DNA of 61,037 bases from JAIBBV01 sp044347745 (GTDB taxonomy: Bacteria > Bdellovibrionota_C > UBA2361 > JAFLCA01), in NCBI GenBank assembly GCA_044347745.1, contig JBIKUD010000019.1, forward strand, positions 1 through 61,037. The letters run 5' to 3'. Position numbers and translations under genes: made by a program. Positions 55,012 through 61,037 of the stretch are shown one piece after another (position 1 is the stretch's first letter; the number at the start of each line of letters is the position of its first letter). A model generated the notes under the pieces. The model worked only from the letters and a program-made list of their open reading frames with translations, did not search any database and had not been told where the DNA came from.

Positions 55012-55639
55012 TAGAATTTGTGAGCAACGCTAAATATCGCCTCAATGATATTCGCATAATTTGTAGCTGCTTACTTAATTCTGTCTACAAATCGACTAAC
55101 CAATCCGCATTAAGTGCTGCAAAAATTTCCCTAAAGATAGCGAAGATATTTTAGATGTGGATTCATAGAAACTCCGGGTCTGTCCCTTCGTGGAAATATA
55201 TGAGTTGGTTCGCAGATCACAAAAGAGTGATATTGAATGCAAGCACACGCTTAAAAAGAATACGGATGTGAGCGAATATACATCGGTAGCGTCGCCTCAC
55301 AATATTAGATATGAGAGCTTCGGTAGACGGAGAAAACTGAAAAAGGGGCTAACCTTATAAAATTGTAGCTTTCCGAAAGCACTAAATAATTCGGAGGGAA
55401 ACGACACTCAAGCTTAACTTGCTTTCAAGTTGTAGAAGGTGTTTTGACAGATTTTATAGTCTCTAGAGCAAGAAGCCGTTCATAAAGGCTTCGCCGCGAG
55501 AAGGTTGAGGCTTAAAGCGAGTTGATGAGTGCAATAGAAAAATCTGGGAGATCGCAGCTATGCGCCAAAGCTTTGGAGCACAGGAGGAGCTTATTTAGCG
55601 CCTCCCCACCCTAACGAGATAGGTTGCGCCTCACTTCAG
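55012..55639. other. 628-bp intergenic region
   Basis: No gene. A weak dyad (GAAGCC/GGCTTC near 55471) is the only structure seen. No terminator with a clear U-tract follows the carbamoyltransferase. Confidence 0.35.
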
Positions 55640-56506
55640 TTGTGCCCAAAGCAATACACTACACCTCAGTCAGTTCTGCTGCTGCCGCCGGTGCGCAGGG
55701 CGAAAAGTGAAGATTATAGATTTATAGACGATATTCCGCGCGCTAACCTCGAACGAATTCCAAATGATGCTGGCAAGATACTGGTTGCACTGCTGCTCCA
55801 ACCAGCGTGCACCATCGGCACTCTTATGGCTCTCACGCGTATGACGGGTACGAGGCTTAATCGAGCTTTTTCGGTGCTTGCTCAAGATTATGGAGATCAT
55901 ATCCAAGTCATAAAACCCGAGGGGCTTTCAATCACGCTTCGTGAAGCAGTCAGTGAGGAGGGCGGGGAAAACTTTTATTTCGTAATTCTTAACAGGCCTA
56001 AAAATTCGCCTGAATTTCAACAGCTCCTTGATGAATATAAAATTAAGCCACAGTTGATTGAACCGGCTAGGGAAGCCATGGCGGTTCACCTCAAACGAGT
56101 GATTCGTAACGGATTCGGCGCCCTCAGAAATATTGCTGGTGCTATTCCTTATGTCGACAATGACTACTTGCGAGAGTTGGCTGTAAGTTTTGAGCCTCTT
56201 CGGATTAACGATTGTGCCTCTTTACGTCTGCGAATTCAGGTGCCGAAAACAGAGAGTGTAGAAAAGGTGAAGGCGATTGTGCGAGTGGCACTGGCTCAGG
56301 GGTTTAATCACTCAAAAATGAGGTTGCCTCCATTGGCTGCACAGAAAGACGTAACCCAAATTGCTCTCTATCCAGAAAAGATAGGTGACGCAGTAAGCCT
56401 ATCTCTTGAGTTTGGGGGTTGTGGCCCAGAGGAGATTCAAAGAACTTTGTACGTCTGTCTTGGGGGCATGTTGCACGAGCGCGCGCTAAAATTATTCAAA
56501 AAGTAA
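55640..56506 (+). CDS. Hypothetical protein, possible winged-helix N-terminus
   Basis: I do not recognise this 288-residue protein. The frame starts at TTG without a Shine-Dalgarno sequence, so the real start may be a little downstream. Residues ~45-100 read like a winged-helix (NDAGKILVALLLQPACTIG, TRMTGTRLNRAFSVLAQDYG), and the rest is two alpha/beta repeats. It is separated from the biosynthetic operon by ~630 bases; a regulator is possible but unproven. Confidence 0.55.
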   Translation: MCPKQYTTPQSVLLLPPVRRAKSEDYRFIDDIPRANLERIPNDAGKILVALLLQPACTIGTLMALTRMTGTRLNRAFSVLAQDYGDHIQVIKPEGLSITLREAVSEEGGENFYFVILNRPKNSPEFQQLLDEYKIKPQLIEPAREAMAVHLKRVIRNGFGALRNIAGAIPYVDNDYLRELAVSFEPLRINDCASLRLRIQVPKTESVEKVKAIVRVALAQGFNHSKMRLPPLAAQKDVTQIALYPEKIGDAVSLSLEFGGCGPEEIQRTLYVCLGGMLHERALKLFKK

Positions 56507-56670
56507 TTGGGCGCTGTAGTGCCTTCTGTGAGTAGGACACTCAATCTATAATTTTTTCAGTTTAGCATTACCTAATGCTAAATTAATTAGCTTGATTCTG
56601 ATCTAGATGGGGAACAGCCAAGTTCAATTGTATTCTATTGGGGTTGTAGGCCTTTGCCTCGCCTCTTGAT

Positions 56671-56703
56671 ATACTTCGAATTTTAGCTTAAAATTCGAAG
56701 TAT
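56671..56703. promoter_or_regulatory. Palindrome with 14-bp perfect arms over the ATPase start
   Basis: ATACTTCGAATTTT, a 5-base spacer AGCTT, and AAAATTCGAAGTAT. The ATG of the ATPase begins inside the right arm, so the site could block both transcription and translation: an autoregulatory operator or an mRNA hairpin is likely. Confidence 0.75.
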
Positions 56704-57862
56704 GTATAAACGAACGCTTAACCCACTAGAAACAAACAGCTTTTTTATATTTGGGGCACGTGGGGTTGGAAAAAGTACCCTGATTCGGTCCAAATTTAAA
56801 CAAGATGAAGTTTTTGAAGTTGACTTGTTAAATGCAAGCACATTCGAGCAAGCATCTTTTGCTTTGACAGAACTAATCGCCCGAGTCGAATTGGCAATCA
56901 GCAAGGGGAATTGGATATTCATTGACGAGGTACAAAAATTACCGAAACTACTCGATGTCGTTCAGGGGCTGATTGATAAAAAATCAGCACGATTTATCCT
57001 TAGTGGATCCAGTGCGCGAAAGCTGAAACGTGGTGGCGCAAATTTACTTGCGGGACGGGCATATACCTACAACTTATACCCATTAACAAGTAGAGAGCTT
57101 GCCGAAGATTTTAGCCTTAACCAGTACTTGGCATATGGTGGATTGCCTAGGTCATGGCTTATTCAAGACGGAGCTGAGCGCGTTCTGTTTTTACGCAGCT
57201 ATGTTACCACCTATTTAAAAGAAGAAATCGCCGAAGAGCAGGCAGTTCGTAAGCTGGAGCCATTTACTAAATTTTTGCAAGTTGCGGCCCAGTCGAGTGG
57301 AACAGTGATTAATTATTCAAAAATTGCACGAGATGTGGGTGTTTCAGATCAAACGGTGAAAACGTATTTTCAAATTCTTGAGGACACTTTGGTCGGGTTC
57401 ACCTTGCCTGCATTTGATCAATCAGTCCGCAAAGCACAAGGTAAATCTCCCAAGTTTTATCTATTTGACACCGGAGTAGTCAGAACGCTGCGTCGAACTG
57501 TTGACCAACCCCTTACAGATTCCAATTATGAATATGGCCACCTTTTTGAGCACTTCATTATCAACGAAATTAGACGCTGCGCTGAGTATGCTGGTAGGGA
57601 TTTTCACTATTCGTTCCTTCGGACTGCTGATGATCAGGAAATAGATCTTATTATCGATCGTCCCGGAATGCCGCGGGCAGTCGTGGAAATAAAATCGACG
57701 GAACGGGTACGAGAGGAGCACTCCAAGGTAATACTGCGATTAGCCGCTGATATCGACAATTGTGAGCTTTATTTGCTGTCTCGAGATCCAGAGCCAAAAA
57801 AATTTGGTGACTTGCTCTGCTTGCCCTGGGCAGACGGTATTAGAAGTATCTTGCGCAAATAG
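56702..57862 (+). CDS. AAA ATPase with DUF4143 domain
   Basis: 386 residues. Walker A GARGVGKST at 19-27, Walker B WIFIDEVQKL at ~76-85, and sensor-type LSGSSARKLKR. The C-terminal DUF4143 half has DQEIDLIID and VVEIKSTE, resembling a PD-(D/E)XK nuclease core (D-ExK). Such ATPases are frequent mobile accessory genes and some are transmissible; role unknown. No ribosome-binding site is seen, as the start lies in the palindrome. Confidence 0.88.
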   Translation: MYKRTLNPLETNSFFIFGARGVGKSTLIRSKFKQDEVFEVDLLNASTFEQASFALTELIARVELAISKGNWIFIDEVQKLPKLLDVVQGLIDKKSARFILSGSSARKLKRGGANLLAGRAYTYNLYPLTSRELAEDFSLNQYLAYGGLPRSWLIQDGAERVLFLRSYVTTYLKEEIAEEQAVRKLEPFTKFLQVAAQSSGTVINYSKIARDVGVSDQTVKTYFQILEDTLVGFTLPAFDQSVRKAQGKSPKFYLFDTGVVRTLRRTVDQPLTDSNYEYGHLFEHFIINEIRRCAEYAGRDFHYSFLRTADDQEIDLIIDRPGMPRAVVEIKSTERVREEHSKVILRLAADIDNCELYLLSRDPEPKKFGDLLCLPWADGIRSILRK

Positions 57863-57952
57863 AGCGGGTTAGGCAGTCAACAAGAGCCCAACGAACATTG
57901 AGAGAGTGTAAATCTTCAGCCGTCGTTCTCAGTTGCGAAAGGATGCTCGACA

Positions 57953-58180
57953 TTATGCTTCCGAATTTGGCGAATTATTTGGGACAAAATGTGTCGGTTG
58001 TTCACTAAGCCAGCGACGAAGTTCCTTCGATACTTCTTCAGGTGTTGAACCGGGGAAGTTGCCGCGCAATATCTTGGCGCATAAGAGCTACAGAGAAATC
58101 CATAAGCTCGACGGCCGCAATAAGTCGGGCCGACTAGCGGCTCTTGCACTATCAACTTTTGGCGCGGATTTTTGTGACAT
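57953..58180 (-). pseudogene. Antitoxin-like remnant (Rv0078B-related), frameshifted
   Basis: Minus-strand sequence starts with ATG (MSQKSAPKVDSARAA), shifts frame into IAAVELMDFSVALMRQDIAR, then shifts again into STPEEVSKELRRWLSEQP and a stop. Together these read like the short helical antitoxin that accompanies AbiEii-type nucleotidyltransferase toxins. Two indels break it, and no toxin gene lies beside it, so it is a decayed module. Confidence 0.6.
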
Positions 58181-58260
58181 ATGGGCTTCGTTGTAGCGTG
58201 TTTTTCGCCTCTTGTCTTCCTGATGCTTAGTTGAGCTACCTGTTAGGTAGCAAGTTTTAG

Positions 58261-59949
58261 CTATTTGCCAAGAAACTTTGGGTCTTGCAGTTTAATTCCG
58301 CTGGCTCGTAACTCGTCGAGGAGGGTCATTGTGGGAGTTGTGGGAGTTGTTTTGTGCCGCTCACGCAAGAGAAGCTGCACAGGACCAACGCCATAGTGGT
58401 GAGAAATTAGCCGGGCAATAGGTAAATAATCGCGAGTTTCAGGACGAAGTCCAAGTAATGCGGCTGCCTCAACAGCATTTGCTGCCAACCTGCGCTGAAC
58501 TAGTTGCTGTTCTAGAAAGACTGAAGAAAATCCGTTGCCTCGACCATCCTCAGGATACAAAAGCACCATGCCACGTCCACGTTCCAAAATTTGATTAATT
58601 GCGGCATCGTAGCTTCGGGCCCTGTCTTTTACAGGGAATCGTTGAAAAATATTCTCTGATTGTACTCTTACCAACGGAACAATCGAATTTCTAACCTCTT
58701 CTGGCAAATGTCGTCCGTATTCGAGCGCAACGTAATTTAATCCGGAGGCAACATCATGATACACATGTGCTTCAAACCAGTTCGGGCTGCGCTGTAAGAG
58801 CGTTGCTGCGTCTTTGCCTTCGGTAGTTTTCGCAAAAGCTTCAAGCTTGGCATGATTAAGCTTGACCTTCACTTCGCCAGTTGAAAGCTCCACCTGTGAT
58901 TCAAGAATATCCTGTCGTTGGGCGCGAGCAAGAAGTGTGCGTAGCTCGTCAGCTGCAGAGAGCCCCAGCACATAGGTTCCATTAAAGGCTCTCACGGGTA
59001 GGGGGTAACTTGCATCATGTGAGAAGCGCATCGCTTCAGGAACGAGTCCCGGCCTAAAAGGCTGCACTTTCCAGGGGTAAAGTGAACTTTCTACGTTCCC
59101 CTGTGCGAGGAGATGACCACCCGTAGAACTTTTTGCCGTAAGGTAGGCGGCATTAAATGGGTTTGGGGGCACCTCAAGCGGAACGCGGCCTGCAAACTGA
59201 AGTCCCAAGCCTTCAACTGCTTGGAGTTTTGCAGGATTATTGGTCATCAAATTAATGGGAGCTTTAATTCCCATAAGGTAGGCGCATTCGCCGAGCATGC
59301 CATAGCCACGAGGATCATGTGGCAATCCCAAAGCTTCATAAAGCTGAAAGGTATCAAGCTGATTATCTGAGGCGGCCACGCCCATGCGGTCACGGGCCTT
59401 TTGGTGGTATCCAGCACCGCGTCCTTCCTGGCGCAAATAGAAAACTATACCGCGTCCTTCTTTTTCAATTTTCTCAAGCGCTGCATTAAGCTGCTCAACA
59501 CAATCACAGTCGCAGCCTCCAAGCCCTTCACTAGTTATACACTCTGAATGAAAACGTACGAGCAAAGGCTCTTCAGAACTAATGTCACCTTTGGTTAGCG
59601 CGATAACGTGGCGTCCGGTTGCGGCTGTTTCAAAGGCATATACCTTGAATGTTCCGTATCTCAGTTCAACATTCAGCTCGCCCAACGAACGAGTTTGTCC
59701 ATACACAGGCGAATCGTGTTGCCGTTGGGTAAGGGCTGCGCCAGGCGGATGAACAAGAGCCTGAAGAATCTCTCTGTGGTTTAATGGCAGTTCAAGACGA
59801 GCTGGAGGCTGAAGCTCCTTGCTACTACTTTGGGGCAGAATCGGGTCGAACTTGGGCTCAGAATGACTAGCCAGGCCGCTGAGTAGCACGCCGCTAGTTA
59901 CGGCGGGAATTCGAGGTTGACCAGTGGTACCGAGTCCCTCTGTCGACAT
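58261..59949 (-). CDS. Tandem GTP cyclohydrolase II-like protein
   Basis: 562 residues with two related halves. The first (~95-290) has the GCHII zinc cysteines in the same spacing as E. coli: Cys137, Cys148, Cys150 (HSECITSEGLGGCDCDC), then YLRQEGRGAGY and LMTNNPAKL; this half should be catalytic. The second (~400-535) repeats the layout (LVRVQSEN, YPEDGRGNGF) but has no cysteines, so it is probably structural. The N-terminal ~50 residues are disordered. It may make the riboflavin precursor or, as in the URC1 type, act in pyrimidine catabolism; no rib genes flank it. Confidence 0.82.
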   Translation of the reverse strand: MSTEGLGTTGQPRIPAVTSGVLLSGLASHSEPKFDPILPQSSSKELQPPARLELPLNHREILQALVHPPGAALTQRQHDSPVYGQTRSLGELNVELRYGTFKVYAFETAATGRHVIALTKGDISSEEPLLVRFHSECITSEGLGGCDCDCVEQLNAALEKIEKEGRGIVFYLRQEGRGAGYHQKARDRMGVAASDNQLDTFQLYEALGLPHDPRGYGMLGECAYLMGIKAPINLMTNNPAKLQAVEGLGLQFAGRVPLEVPPNPFNAAYLTAKSSTGGHLLAQGNVESSLYPWKVQPFRPGLVPEAMRFSHDASYPLPVRAFNGTYVLGLSAADELRTLLARAQRQDILESQVELSTGEVKVKLNHAKLEAFAKTTEGKDAATLLQRSPNWFEAHVYHDVASGLNYVALEYGRHLPEEVRNSIVPLVRVQSENIFQRFPVKDRARSYDAAINQILERGRGMVLLYPEDGRGNGFSSVFLEQQLVQRRLAANAVEAAALLGLRPETRDYLPIARLISHHYGVGPVQLLLRERHKTTPTTPTMTLLDELRASGIKLQDPKFLGK

Positions 59950-60085
59950 ACAGCTTGCGTTACACTCCTGAAGCGGGCTGCCTGCTAAGCTACTGAAGAC
60001 ACGAAGATTGTTTGGAAACCCCTGCCTTCAGGCGATTGGCTGGCAAAGAGATACCATAACTATATTTCTTAAGCTAACAATTGCG

Positions 60086-60853
60086 TTAACTTTTAGGCTG
60101 AAATTTGGCCCTTAGCCTATTTAATATTGGAATATCTCGGTATTGCTCGGGCAGTACCTTGTCCCAGTCCACTCCACCCGGCTGACGTAAGTCGCCGCTA
60201 GTCTTGATGCTTTGGCTGGGCGTAAAAATAGCGGTCATTTTGGAGTCATGGGGCTCAAGAGGCACTTCATGGTCTGCTACGAGCTGTAGGTCATGCACAC
60301 AAGTGACAATCGGCGTATTTGCACCAACTATCTTCATTTCTCTAAAGATTCCAAGCTCTAGGTCTCCAAAACCTCCGCCTTTTCCGGCTCTGCCACCCGC
60401 ACGAGAGGCAGCCACGCAGCCTACATGTACCAGATCAAGAGGTTTCATTTCCTCAAAATCTATGGGTTGTCCATGAGCTACGGCTCCATCTTTATCGGAG
60501 ACTGCTTCAAAAGGAATGCCCGCTTTTAATAGCTTAGCTGGGTCTAAACAAAGGTACGGTTTTTCAGATTTTAATTCAGGAACCGGAACGTACAGCAGTT
60601 TGCCTTCGCGTAGTGCCTGAAGCCGCACGGCTATATGTGCTGTATCTGGATTGCATTTTACTATTTTTGCAGATTTCCACTCGGCGGTGGCTGCGAGCCG
60701 CTGCGCAGCAAGCTCGGCACCAACAAACTGCGGGATGCGGTCATACACATCGCCAATCCCCGCTTTTGCATCTACCAAAGATTTCCAAATGCGCGCACGC
60801 ACCTGGTCTTTATCACTGTTTCTTCCTGCCCATTTTAGTTTGTGTTCGGTCAT
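60086..60853 (-). CDS. 5-formyltetrahydrofolate cyclo-ligase family protein
   Basis: 255 residues; folate-metabolising enzyme family (MTHFS), ATP-dependent conversion of 5-formyl- to 5,10-methenyl-THF. Signature HVGCVAASRAGGRAGKGGGF, followed by DLELGI, is the MTHFS nucleotide-binding region, and VRARIWKSLVDA near the N-terminus fits. It is longer than the ~200-residue bacterial enzyme and resembles the MTHFSD-type variant, so the substrate is uncertain. Downstream of it on the minus strand lies the GCHII-like gene after 136 bases. Confidence 0.8.
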   Translation of the reverse strand: MTEHKLKWAGRNSDKDQVRARIWKSLVDAKAGIGDVYDRIPQFVGAELAAQRLAATAEWKSAKIVKCNPDTAHIAVRLQALREGKLLYVPVPELKSEKPYLCLDPAKLLKAGIPFEAVSDKDGAVAHGQPIDFEEMKPLDLVHVGCVAASRAGGRAGKGGGFGDLELGIFREMKIVGANTPIVTCVHDLQLVADHEVPLEPHDSKMTAIFTPSQSIKTSGDLRQPGGVDWDKVLPEQYRDIPILNRLRAKFQPKS

Positions 60854-61037
60854 TGTTTTTGCTCTCGTGGAGACTGCTTAAACTAGCAGAAACCAGGCCA
60901 CAAATCTATGTAAGAGCGCGTAACAAAATGAAGGCGTTACGAGACGAGTGAGATATGAGCCGAAACAAGGAAGGCAAGCAAAGGAACCGCAAACGTAGCA
61001 GGGCTACATTGAGGATTCCTTGGCGTAGCCTGACGAT

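Noticed and set aside
57916..58196. 79- and 87-codon single frames
   Set aside because: Neither resembles a protein; a frameshifted antitoxin-like gene on the minus strand explains the region better.

Overview
The window looks like chromosome from a Gram-negative bacterium. It encodes an apolipoprotein N-acyltransferase, an OmpA-type lipoprotein and a DsbA-like thiol oxidoreductase. The fused alpha/beta E1 of a 2-oxo-acid dehydrogenase, a Hanks-type kinase with an FHA partner, and the rplU-rpmA-obgE block would fit a Bdellovibrio-like or other deltaproteobacteria-like lineage. That placement is inference; no rRNA gene is present to settle it. Genes are dense and mostly on the minus strand up to 40 kb.

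Layout. 0-5.6 kb: OmpA lipoprotein, enolase-lnt, an FtsB-like protein, DciA and pyrophosphatase. 5.7-6.9 kb: an unrecognised gene beside three strong inverted repeats. 6.9-13.1 kb: lpd-lipB-E1-E2-rsmD, a lipoate-dependent 2-oxo-acid dehydrogenase operon that carries its own octanoyltransferase. 13.2-18.2 kb: an overlapping operon of FHA protein, transmembrane Ser/Thr kinase, two exported unknowns and a pseudouridine synthase. 18.6-22.4 kb: tRNA-Arg(TCT), a lone nuoA, a degenerate EEP-fold membrane protein, a GT-C-like membrane protein and an unknown. 22.4-26.4 kb: an accessory island of orphan genes with a TIR-domain protein. The island lies between a scrambled mazG/dsbA copy and a frameshifted asd fragment, next to the intact mazG-dsbA pair. 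28-39.9 kb: glycosyltransferase, comF, gpmI, a LapB-like TPR protein, rsfS, obgE-rpmA-rplU, a response regulator, an unknown and a YtjA-like peptide.

40-55 kb is the most distinctive part. A tight seven-gene plus-strand operon encodes myo-inositol-1-phosphate synthase, a DegT/StrS aminotransferase, an S51-type serine peptidase, a sulfotransferase, an inositol-monophosphatase-family phosphatase, a GT4 glycosyltransferase and a carbamoyltransferase. Divergent from it are a Gfo/Idh/MocA dehydrogenase and a 632-residue unknown. The enzymes line up as: glucose-6-phosphate to inositol phosphate, to inositol, to keto-inositol, to amino-inositol, followed by glycosylation, carbamoylation and sulfation. 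This is the logic of an aminocyclitol (aminoglycoside-like) pathway, but the product is not known. Next to it lie a clostridial-type glutamyl-tRNA synthetase and a CBS-less IMP dehydrogenase/GMP reductase paralogue, which could be self-resistance or precursor genes.

55.6-58.2 kb holds an unknown, an AAA/DUF4143 ATPase whose start codon sits inside a 14-bp-arm palindrome, and a frameshifted antitoxin-like remnant. The window ends with a tandem GTP cyclohydrolase II-like protein whose second copy has lost its zinc cysteines, and a 5-formyltetrahydrofolate cyclo-ligase family protein.
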